The position numbers and the translations under genes are program-made. Shown here piece by piece: positions 7,204 through 13,327 of a DNA stretch of 13,851 bases. The number at the start of each line of letters is the position of its first letter. Positions within the stretch are counted from its first letter, which is position 1. Source of the DNA: Chloroflexota bacterium (lineage in GTDB: Bacteria; Chloroflexota; Limnocylindria; Limnocylindrales; CSP1-4); contig JAJYGO010000039.1 of NCBI GenBank assembly GCA_021785115.1, positions 1 to 13,851 on the forward strand, written 5' to 3'. Below the pieces are notes generated by a model. The model was not told the origin of the DNA. It saw only the letters and a program-made list of their open reading frames with translations, and ran no database searches.

Positions 7204-8103
7204 GAGTACGCTGCCAACGCGACCGGGTTGGCTGCCGCTGGGATTGTCCAGGGGTTCCTCGCCGAGGTGGCCGCCGGGCAAGTGGCAGAGTTCCGGGAGT
7301 ACCTGGAGTCGGCGGTCGGTGCCGAGGCCGGCTCCGCGTCAGATGAGACCTTCCGTAAGGCGATCGCCCGCGCCGGCATCCCATGCCTTGCATTCGACGC
7401 GCGGCATGGCTTCGATAGAGCGCTGTGGACCGACGTTGAGGAGAGCGAAGAAGAGCTCACACGCATGCGGAAGGCTGGCAACAGCTACCGACACGAACGG
7501 CAGGTGCGCGCTGAGGCCGAGGCGCTCGTCATTGTCGAGGCGGTCCGCGCGGGCACCTTGACGTTGGACGGGAACAAGCTGGACACCGCCTTCGGGCGGC
7601 ACGCCAGGTATGCGCCCCGGCACCGTCCTCCAGTAGATCAATTCGCTCGTTCCATCCACGCCCGATGAACCAGCGGGTCTCGTCGACGGGTTGCTCGCCG
7701 AACTGGCCGACCGAGGACTCGCCGTCGTCGACAGGAACCAGCGTAGGCTCGCCTTTCACCCCGCCATCGACGCATCGAAGGAGCGGCTGATCGAGGAACC
7801 CGCAAGCTACACCAACTCGTTTCAGCTCGTTGGGGTCAGGAGTCGCTGGAAGCCCTCCGGGGCCTCGACGACCTCGACCTCATGGTCGCAGAGAAGCCGT
7901 ACTACGCGATGAAGGCTGAGGAGCTTCATAAGGAGCTGGACCGTGAGCGAGCAGTGCGCGAGAACGCACAGGAAACCCGGCGACTGACCGAACGAGAACG
8001 GTCCCGCCTGCAGGACCTTGATGCCGCGGAGAAGGCACGCCAAGGGAGAACCCTAGCCAAGCAGCGGAAGTCGGCTGACAAGGGCCAGCGACGGCGAAGG
8101 TAG
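7204..8103 (+). pseudogene. Degraded gene of unknown family, 5'-truncated with two frame changes
   Basis: Coding-like sequence begins right after an in-frame stop at 7201-7203 (EYAANATGLAAAGIVQGFL) and continues in one frame to about 7630. It moves to the second frame for about 7633-7829 (LAELADRGLAVVDRNQRRLA to SYTNSFQLV) and returns to the first at 7831 (WGQESLEALRGLDDLDLMVA), running to a stop at 8101-8103. The join QLV-WGQESLEAL reads naturally, which supports one original protein of about 300 residues. The end is a highly charged, probably coiled-coil tail rich in Glu/Arg/Lys, ending KGQRRRR. The middle holds an acidic helical segment (DVEESEEELTRMR) and YRHERQVRAEAEALVIVEAV. I do not recognise the family. 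The 5' end with start codon is missing, and 7150-7203 before it holds nothing identifiable. Confidence 0.55.
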
Positions 8104-8390
8104 GCGAGTCGGGCAGGCGCGACCGGCACCGGTGCGGACGGCGGGCTCCACGGGGCTCGCGGCCGGCACTGCAGCGCCCAGCACCCTCCGCGGGGATGCC
8201 GACTCAGCATCTGTACGGAGGAGATGGCCCGAGCAGCACATGCTGGAGGATGAAGGGCTCCTTGTGCGCCGAGGTCCCACGCTCAGTGGGTCGCGCAGGG
8301 CCGAATCGTCAGCGTTTCAACCATCGGGTGGGGCCTGAGACGGCGGCGCAGACGGCAGACGGCTCCGAACTGGGGCCGCAAATGAACCGG
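8104..8390. other. No supportable gene
   Basis: This stretch between the degraded gene and the insertion element has only short open frames of low-complexity composition on either strand. I see no ribosome site, RNA gene or family-like peptide in it. It is probably remnant DNA. Confidence 0.5.
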
Positions 8391-8406
8391 TTGGTCGGGG
8401 CGAGAG
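8391..8406. repeat. Left target-site duplication of the IS481-family element
   Basis: TTGGTCGGGGCGAGAG lies directly before the left inverted repeat and is identical to 9722-9737 directly after the right one. A perfect 16-bp duplication is at the long end for IS481-family elements and implies a recent simple insertion. Confidence 0.9.
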
Positions 8407-8437
8407 TGTCTGAGTCCAGGACATACGTGACACCTGA
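8407..8437 (+). repeat. IS481-family left terminal inverted repeat
   Basis: This 31-bp end shares the pattern TGTCT, GAGTC, GACAT, GTGACAC, TGA with the reverse complement of the right end at 9691-9721, allowing a one-base indel on each side of GAGTC. A second related block (GTGAGTCGGGACATGGGCGACA) follows at about 8449-8470. Confidence 0.88.
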
Positions 8438-8478
8438 TCGGCGACAGGTGAGTCGGGACATGGGCGACAGTCCCGGCC

Positions 8479-9666
8479 ATGTCGAAGCACCGGGTGGCCG
8501 TCCTCAAGGTCGTCACAAGGCAGCTGTCCGTCACCGCCGCGGCGGCGCAGTACGGGGTCAGCCGCCAGCACCTGCACCGTCTGCTCGCACGGTACCGGGA
8601 GGGCGGCCTCGACGACCCCGAGCCGCGGTCCCGGCGGCCGCACACCAGCCCGCAGGGGACGTCCAACATCGTCCGTGACCGGATTACCGCCCTGCGCGGC
8701 GAGCTCAGGGCGGGTGGCCTCGACGCAGGCCCCGCCACCATCGCCTGGCACCTCGAGCACGAGGGCCTGCCCGCCCCGTCGACGTCCACCATTCGGCGCA
8801 TCCTGCATGCCGCGGGCCTCGTCGTGCCCGAGCCGCGCAAGCGCCCGCGCAGCTCCTGGATCCGCTTCGAGGCCGCGGCGCCCAACGAGGTCTGGCAGTC
8901 CGACTTCACCCACTGGCACCTGGAGGATGGCACCGAGGTCGAGATCGTCAGCTGGCTCGACGACCACTCCCGCTACCTGCTCGGCTGCACGGCCTGCCAT
9001 CGGGTCGCCGGCGACGACGTGGTCGCCACGTTCACCGCGGCGGGCGATGTCCACGGCTGGCCCGCCGCCACGCTCACCGACAACGGGGCGGTCTATACGT
9101 CGCGCTTCACCGGGGGCCGCAACGGCTTCGAGTACCTGCTCGCCTGGCTCGGGGTCCGCCAGAAGAACGGGGCACCGGGCGACCCGCAGACCCAAGGCAA
9201 GGTCGAGCGGTTCCAGCAGACCCTCAAGCGCTGGCTGGAGCGGCAGCCAGCGGCTTGCGATCTCGCGGGGCTCCAAGTCCAGCTCGACGCCTTCCGCGGG
9301 CTCTACAACGAGCAGCGACCCCACCGGGCGATCGGGCGCCGCACGCCGGCAGCGGCCTATGCGGCGCGGCCCAAGGCCCATCCCACCGGCCGCGGTGCGC
9401 CCGGCTCCTTCCGTCTCCGCTACGACGTCACGGACGGCAAGGGCGCTATCACCCTCCGCCGAGGTGGCCGCATGCACCACCTCAAGGTGGGCACCGCCCA
9501 GGCCCGTCGGCGGGTGCTGGCGATCGTCGACGAGCAGGAGGTCACGGTCGTGGCCCTCGACACCGGCGAGCTCCTCTCGGTTCACCGCATCGAGCCTGAC
9601 AAGGGGTACTGGCGCAACCAACGACGAGACCCCGGCCGCTGGCCGGGGTCTCACAAGATCGGCTGA
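8479..9666 (+). CDS. IS481-family DDE transposase
   Basis: A 395-residue transposase that cuts and joins the element ends. The N-terminal helix-turn-helix covers residues 1-55 (AAAAQYGVSRQHLHRLLARY). A second DNA-binding segment is at 60-120 (PATIAWHLEHEGL, TSTIRRILHAAGL). The rve/DDE core is at about 130-295, with catalytic Asp142 (VWQSDFT), Asp201 (LTDNGAVYTS) and Glu243 (DPQTQGKVERFQQTLK), followed by YNEQRPHRAIGRRTPAAAY, typical of IS481. The C-terminal 90 residues form a small beta-rich domain (TLRRGGRMHHLKVG) and an Arg-rich tail. ATG 8479 has no good ribosome site; a hairpin (CGGGAC at 8454-8459 pairing with GTCCCG at 8471-8476) lies just before it and may keep translation low. All catalytic residues are present and there is no frameshift. 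Confidence 0.95.
   Translation: MSKHRVAVLKVVTRQLSVTAAAAQYGVSRQHLHRLLARYREGGLDDPEPRSRRPHTSPQGTSNIVRDRITALRGELRAGGLDAGPATIAWHLEHEGLPAPSTSTIRRILHAAGLVVPEPRKRPRSSWIRFEAAAPNEVWQSDFTHWHLEDGTEVEIVSWLDDHSRYLLGCTACHRVAGDDVVATFTAAGDVHGWPAATLTDNGAVYTSRFTGGRNGFEYLLAWLGVRQKNGAPGDPQTQGKVERFQQTLKRWLERQPAACDLAGLQVQLDAFRGLYNEQRPHRAIGRRTPAAAYAARPKAHPTGRGAPGSFRLRYDVTDGKGAITLRRGGRMHHLKVGTAQARRRVLAIVDEQEVTVVALDTGELLSVHRIEPDKGYWRNQRRDPGRWPGSHKIG
9626..9652 (+). terminator. Strong hairpin at the 3' end of the transposase gene
   Basis: GAGACCCCGGCC and GGCCGGGGTCTC form perfect 12-bp arms around a 3-nt loop. The hairpin lies inside the last codons of the transposase (encoding RDPGRWPGS). No T-run follows, so it may act as a factor-assisted terminator or block to transcription reading out of the element. 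Confidence 0.45.
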
Positions 9667-9672
9667 TCACAA

Positions 9673-9716
9673 TGTCACCGATGTCGCGGCTCATGTGTCA
9701 CCGATGTCGCGACTCA
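9673..9716 (-). repeat. Subterminal direct repeats at the right end of the IS481-family element
   Basis: Two 21-bp copies (9673-9693 and 9696-9716) differ at one position and share TGTCACCGATGTCGCG then CTCA, with a 23-bp period. The outer copy is part of the terminal inverted repeat. These are probably repeated transposase-binding sites, mirrored by the two related blocks at the left end. Confidence 0.8.
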
Positions 9717-9721
9717 AGACA
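9691..9721 (-). repeat. IS481-family right terminal inverted repeat
   Basis: Read on the minus strand it begins TGTCTTGAGTCGCGACATCG and pairs with the left end at 8407-8437. It abuts the right copy of the 16-bp target duplication. Confidence 0.88.
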
Positions 9722-9737
9722 TTGGTCGGGGCGAGAG
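9722..9737. repeat. Right target-site duplication of the IS481-family element
   Basis: TTGGTCGGGGCGAGAG is an exact copy of 8391-8406. It contains the left arm of the hairpin at 9729-9746. Confidence 0.9.
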
Positions 9738-9746
9738 GGCTCGCCC
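9729..9746 (-). terminator. Hairpin downstream of the ATPase-nuclease gene, insertion target of the IS
   Basis: GGGCGAG and CTCGCCC form perfect 7-bp arms around a 4-nt loop, about 90 bp beyond the minus-strand stop at 9837. There is no T-run, so a terminator role is tentative. The element inserted just before it and duplicated its left arm, leaving the hairpin whole on the right side. Confidence 0.4.
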
Positions 9747-9836
9747 AGACAAACCGCGAACCTTCACCTGACCCAACGCTACCTGACCAGACCGCACACG
9801 ATTTCGAGGCGTCGCAAGCGATTCGCGGTGCCGTGG

Positions 9837-11831
9837 CTAGCCGACCTCGAGCTGGGGATCATCCTCGTCCGACCTCGCCTCCCCTTCCAGTCCTCCGCCC
9901 AGCTCGGATACCGGCCGCCCAGGATCGATGAGGAGATGATGTTCGCGCTCGAGGAATGCCAGCGCTGACTCGTCGCTCGCCTCGTAGTTGAGCTGGTCGC
10001 GGATCCATTTCAGACGGTGCCTCGCGTTCTCGATCAACACGCCCCACGTGAGTGCCCAGATCTTGAGACGGTGCTTGTCGCTGTCGAAGACGACACCAGG
10101 GGGCTTGTCCCGTTGATGAGCACGTTCGTCCACCTTTGGGTCGAGCGTGGAGCCAATGACGTAGAAGTCCCATTGGACCTCGTTCTTCTCGAACCGAGGG
10201 TGTGAGGCCACAGCGTTCGCGTAGTCCTCCAGTTGGTCGAGGTGCTCGCGTGCAATCACGAGTGACGGACGCTTGAGTTCGACGACCAAGTGCTCACGCC
10301 GGTTGGCCTCCGGCGAGGTCGCCCGCCCGAGCAGCAGGTCGATGCGACGGCGCCCGTCCTCGTCCATCTTCTCCTCGGGCGCGAGCTCCTCTCGGCCCAG
10401 GATCTTGATGTGCTCCTTGAGCACGCGCGTCAGGGAGTTGTCGCTGGCCGCGAGAGCGAACTCCTCGCCGAACAGCCAGGGCGCACTGGCGATCAGCGGG
10501 TGCAGTTCGGCGCGCTCGAGAACCTTGCCCTTGACCTTCGTGTCGAACACGAGGATCTCGAGCGCCTCGAGGAAGTCCAAGCGGTCGGCGATCGTGCTCG
10601 CGGACGACAGGATCGCCTCGAGCGGAGTGCGGCCCAGCAGACGGTCGAACAGAGCAATCTGCTCGTCGCTCAACCGCACCACGTCCTCGAGAACGCGGCG
10701 CAGCGACGACGGACGAGTCTCGATGGCCTCAGCGATCAGGCGGAGCGAGAGGCGCTTGGCGGTGTGGTCCGCGCCGGCGTTGATGACCGGCGCTGCCGTC
10801 GTGGCTACCAGATCAAAGACCCGCGTTCGCACGATCTCGATCGGATTGATCGGCTCGGCGAACGGGTAGACCTCCTCGCGCTTCCACTGGGCGATGACCT
10901 CCTGAGAGAGTTCGTCCTGTCGCTCACGAAAGTGGCCCCGCAACCGCTCGCGCGCGGCCTCGAGCAACGGCTTGAGGTTCTGGTTGTCCATCTCGGCGAG
11001 CGCCAGTTCGCTCTCGTGCTCCCGGATGAAGGTCGACCGCAGATAGGCCGTGTACGAGATACCGGCGACCTGCACGCCAGGGCGGACCTCGTGCAGCGCG
11101 ACGCCTTCCGCATCGCACAGGAACAGGTACCGCTCCACGTCGGTCGTCCACTCGATCACGGTCAGGATCGGATCTGCGTAGCGGAGATCAACCTCGAGCG
11201 GCAGATCGACTCGACCCACCTGAATGCTCTCAGGATCGAGGCGGTGATCGTTGTAGTTGATCGCCACCGGGTACTTCGAGAGGTGGAGCGCGAAGACGAC
11301 CGTCAGTTTCTCGAGCGTCTTGTCGCGCAGCAGGCTCTCGGGCTGCTCGGTGATGCCGTCGACGATCGCGACCGTGCCGACCTGCCGATTTGTCGGCGTC
11401 GCCTCGGATACGTGAACACGGCGCAGGTCATGACGGTCGATCGTCAGCACGGTGAGCACCCGCTCCCCATCGACCTCGGCCACAGTCTCCCACCGGACCT
11501 GGGCACCGCCAATGCCGAAGGCACGCCAGCGGCCTTGGCCAGCCTTCCCGTGCAGGGTCCGGTTCTGGGTCTTCGATCGATCCGCAGATCGCTTCCATGA
11601 GCCGCCCAGTTGGGCGAACTGTGCACGTGCCTCGGTCGGGGTCATGCCATGGCCGTCGTCTTCGACACGGACTTCAGTCACCCCGCCCAGGAGGTTCCGC
11701 TCGATCCTGACCGTTACGTGGTCGGCGTCGGCGTCCAACGCGTTCCAGATCAGTTCGGTCACGCCGTCGACGGGACCGCGGATGATCCCCTCGAGATGGT
11801 CTTCCTGAAGCGAGACGGTCAGCGTGTCCAT
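9837..11831 (-). CDS. GHKL ATPase fused to C-terminal PD-(D/E)XK (Shedu/DUF4263-like) nuclease, candidate defence protein
   Basis: A 664-residue protein from ATG 11831. An in-frame GTG at 11888 would add 19 residues; neither has a strong ribosome site. The N-terminal GHKL (MutL/Hsp90/MORC-type) ATPase shows the N-box ELIWNALDADA (Glu26, Asn30, Asp33), the G1 box VEDDGHGM (Asp58-Asp59-Gly60-His-Gly62) and the G2 box GKAGQGRWRAFGIG (95-108). The middle, about 200-470, is mixed and helical with no motif I recognise. The C-terminus carries a PD-(D/E)XK core: RRIDLLLG (Asp498), HLVVELKRP (Glu518-x-Lys520) and DQLEDYANAV (Gln533), preceded by LHPLIASAPWLFGEEF, as in Shedu/DUF4263 nucleases. It lies downstream of an HExxH peptidase gene on the same strand. 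Prokaryotic GHKL-nuclease proteins are known from restriction-like systems. The defence role is inference; the two enzymatic domains are well supported. Confidence 0.85.
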   Translation of the reverse strand: MDTLTVSLQEDHLEGIIRGPVDGVTELIWNALDADADHVTVRIERNLLGGVTEVRVEDDGHGMTPTEARAQFAQLGGSWKRSADRSKTQNRTLHGKAGQGRWRAFGIGGAQVRWETVAEVDGERVLTVLTIDRHDLRRVHVSEATPTNRQVGTVAIVDGITEQPESLLRDKTLEKLTVVFALHLSKYPVAINYNDHRLDPESIQVGRVDLPLEVDLRYADPILTVIEWTTDVERYLFLCDAEGVALHEVRPGVQVAGISYTAYLRSTFIREHESELALAEMDNQNLKPLLEAARERLRGHFRERQDELSQEVIAQWKREEVYPFAEPINPIEIVRTRVFDLVATTAAPVINAGADHTAKRLSLRLIAEAIETRPSSLRRVLEDVVRLSDEQIALFDRLLGRTPLEAILSSASTIADRLDFLEALEILVFDTKVKGKVLERAELHPLIASAPWLFGEEFALAASDNSLTRVLKEHIKILGREELAPEEKMDEDGRRRIDLLLGRATSPEANRREHLVVELKRPSLVIAREHLDQLEDYANAVASHPRFEKNEVQWDFYVIGSTLDPKVDERAHQRDKPPGVVFDSDKHRLKIWALTWGVLIENARHRLKWIRDQLNYEASDESALAFLEREHHLLIDPGRPVSELGGGLEGEARSDEDDPQLEVG

Positions 11832-11889
11832 GGCTGGTGTGCCCCGTTCGACGACTTGTGCCGGAATACCACGGTCGGATGTTGCCACG

Positions 11890-11997
11890 ACAGGTCAGGT
11901 GTCACGGGCCGCCCAACTCGCGCCTCCACGAGAGCTGAAACCGAGGAGTCTTGGTGTTGGCACGCCTGCGTCGAGATGCGACGAATCCCTGACCTGT
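11890..11997. promoter_or_regulatory. Paired 10-bp dyad arms in the peptidase-to-ATPase gap
   Basis: ACAGGTCAGG (11890-11899) and its exact reverse complement CCTGACCTGT (11988-11997) bracket most of the gap between the two minus-strand genes. The 88-bp spacing is too long for a simple hairpin, but the pair could be two regulator sites or a chance match. Confidence 0.3.
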
Positions 11998-12012
11998 GCT
12001 GAAGCCGAGCGG

Positions 12013-12435
12013 TCAGGCCGTGTAGTGCGCGTCATCTTCGTCCAGGTAGTTGCGCGAAGCGTCCGGGTCGGTCAAGAGGGAGGCGTGCTCCTCGATCCAG
12101 GCGCGTGCTAAGTCATTCGCCGCATGCTCGTACGGTGCCCGGTGGTGATCGGTGCCTGCCTGAAGGTCCAGGTTGCGCGCCTCCTCGTAGCCGGACGCCG
12201 GTTCTTCGTGACCGAGACGCCAGTGCGCGGCTTCGTGGAGGACGGTCGCCTCCGCTTCGGCATCTCCGAGTCGTTGGGCGACCATCGCATATCGGTCGCG
12301 ACCGATCCACCCCGTCGCTCCATCCGTGCCGGGCGGAAAGTCGGCGAACTGGACGTGTGATCGCTCGAATCCGACGGCAGGCAGGAGCCGGTTGAGGCGC
12401 GTCAGGCGCAGATCCTCCTCCAGAGTCCACTCCAT
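12013..12435 (-). CDS. Small HExxH metallopeptidase, ImmA/IrrE-like
   Basis: A 140-residue protein with a zinc-metallopeptidase signature: VLHEAAHWRLGH (His67-Glu68-x-x-His71) and, 32 residues later, YEHAANDLARAW, where Glu103 is the likely third zinc ligand, as in the ImmA/IrrE (DUF955) pattern of HExxH then ExxAN-FA. The N-terminal 60 residues have no helix-turn-helix, so it is a stand-alone peptidase domain, shorter than ImmA-HTH fusions. ATG 12435 is the only reasonable start; its ribosome site is weak. It precedes the ATPase-nuclease on the same strand with a gap of about 180 bp and is probably co-transcribed. ImmA-type peptidases cleave repressors in phage and mobile elements, and such domains recur in defence loci. 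Here its target could be the neighbour or a host repressor, which is inference. Confidence 0.75.
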   Translation of the reverse strand: MEWTLEEDLRLTRLNRLLPAVGFERSHVQFADFPPGTDGATGWIGRDRYAMVAQRLGDAEAEATVLHEAAHWRLGHEEPASGYEEARNLDLQAGTDHHRAPYEHAANDLARAWIEEHASLLTDPDASRNYLDEDDAHYTA

Positions 12436-12468
12436 GAGTGAAGGCTACCAACCACGTCAGCCGGCTTC

Positions 12469-12482
12469 TTCGCGGGCGCGAA
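12469..12482. promoter_or_regulatory. Palindrome TTCGCG-GG-CGCGAA in the divergent promoter region
   Basis: Perfect 6-bp arms with a 2-bp spacer sit in the 113-bp gap between the peptidase gene (-) and the divergent 258-residue gene (+), 34 bp from the peptidase start. It is a candidate operator for joint control of both directions. No convincing -35/-10 pair was found. Confidence 0.4.
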
Positions 12483-12548
12483 CCACGCGGGCCATTCGTG
12501 CCATTAGTGAAGTTCCTCGGGGCTTGCCGCCGCACCTAGGATGCCGAC

Positions 12549-13325
12549 ATGCGCGACGAAGGCGAATCCCTGGCCATGGAAGTCATCCTGGGCACCCCGC
12601 CGGCGCCGGCCGCTGGCACGAGCGATCTCAAGACGCTGAGCCGATTCCTTGGCCTGGCGGGCGCCGTCATTCCTGGCGTCTCGGTGGGCTCGGTCCTGCT
12701 TGACTGGGTGATCGAGAAGCGGCAGCCCACGGTCAGGGAAATCCTCGCGTACTGGGACGGCGTCCTTAGCCGGTTCGAGGATCGCCTGGATGAGAACTAC
12801 ATTCAGTCGAAGGGTGGCGTCGCATACGTCGAGACGGTCCTCGCCGCCGGTGCGCGCGCCGCCGAGGAGAGCAAGCGCGAGCTCTACGCGGGATTGCTCG
12901 TGAACGGGCTGCTGAAGGACCGGCCGTACGAGACCGAGGGCAACCTCCGGATGGTCGACACGCTTGCTCGGCTCAGACCGGCGCACCTCCTACTGTTCGG
13001 GTCTGCCCGCAAGCCGCGCACAGACCACGACTTCGAGATCCCGCTCGGGGCCATCGTGAACATCGTCAGGAGCGACGATAGCTTCATCTCGCAGCTCCGC
13101 CCTGGCATTCCCCCGCACCTGCTGCGTATTGACTGGGGTGATCTTCAGCGAGCGGGCCTCGTGGAGGACGAGCCTATCGTCGGATCGCCGTACACCGGCT
13201 ACCGACAGTTCATCACCGAGTATGGCTTCCGGTTCGACTCGTTCATGCGCGTCCCGTACGATGACGTGCACCCGCGGACGGACCCGGCCCAACCCGCGCC
13301 CTCGACTCGGCCGCCCGAGGACTGA
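12549..13325 (+). CDS. Uncharacterised 258-residue protein with one hydrophobic segment, divergent from the ATPase-nuclease genes
   Basis: I do not recognise this family. ATG 12549 has AGGA seven bases upstream. Residues 33-51 (FLGLAGAVIPGVSVGSVLL) are hydrophobic and could be one membrane helix or a buried amphipathic one. Residues 60-125 look helical and charged (EILAYWDGVLSRFEDRLDEN, then GARAAEESKRELYAGLLVNG), followed by a helix with TLARLRPAHLLLF. Near 188-232 the pattern LLRIDWGDLQRAGLVEDEPI then TEYGFRFDSFM resembles the tail of a winged-helix domain ('L-x-x-GL-x ... T-x-x-G-x-x-F'). The last 20 residues are Pro-rich and disordered. It reads away from the peptidase and ATPase-nuclease genes across a 113-bp shared region, so it may be a third component or a regulator. 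Codon use is like its neighbours. Confidence 0.75.
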   Translation: MRDEGESLAMEVILGTPPAPAAGTSDLKTLSRFLGLAGAVIPGVSVGSVLLDWVIEKRQPTVREILAYWDGVLSRFEDRLDENYIQSKGGVAYVETVLAAGARAAEESKRELYAGLLVNGLLKDRPYETEGNLRMVDTLARLRPAHLLLFGSARKPRTDHDFEIPLGAIVNIVRSDDSFISQLRPGIPPHLLRIDWGDLQRAGLVEDEPIVGSPYTGYRQFITEYGFRFDSFMRVPYDDVHPRTDPAQPAPSTRPPED

Positions 13326-13327
13326 GG

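Larger units (their letters stand above)
8407..9721 (+). mobile_element. Complete IS481-family insertion sequence, 1315 bp
   Basis: The element starts TGTCTGAGTC and ends GACTCAAGACA, with imperfect 31-bp terminal inverted repeats and one transposase gene filling most of its length. The 5'-TGT...ACA-3' ends, single DDE transposase and long target duplication fit the IS481 family. With an intact frame, both ends and an exact duplication, it is probably active or only recently inactive. Confidence 0.92.

Noticed and set aside
7882..8103. Stand-alone 73-residue charged protein
   Set aside because: It has no ribosome site, and the preceding in-frame segment from 7831 continues into it, so it is the tail of the broken gene.
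8454..8476. Small hairpin just before the transposase ATG as an antisense-RNA or attenuation element
   Set aside because: The arms are only 6 bp and overlap the transposase-binding blocks; this is noted in the transposase entry but not enough for a separate call.
8317..9654. Long minus-strand open frame (445 codons) opposite the transposase
   Set aside because: It is a shadow of the IS481 transposase, whose catalytic motifs lie on the plus strand.
9673..9716. Short CRISPR-like array
   Set aside because: There are only two copies with a 2-bp gap, and they belong to the insertion sequence end.
9722..9747. Minus-strand sequence ending CTCTCGCCCCGACCA, like the 3' end of a tRNA (possible attachment site)
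   Set aside because: No T-arm, anticodon arm or 5' acceptor strand is present, and the hairpin plus IS target duplication explain the sequence. A tRNA-derived att core stays a remote possibility.
10290..11600. Long plus-strand open frame (436 codons) opposite the ATPase-nuclease gene
   Set aside because: The minus-strand frame carries clear GHKL and nuclease motifs; the plus frame shows no family-like segment and is an antisense shadow in G+C-rich DNA.
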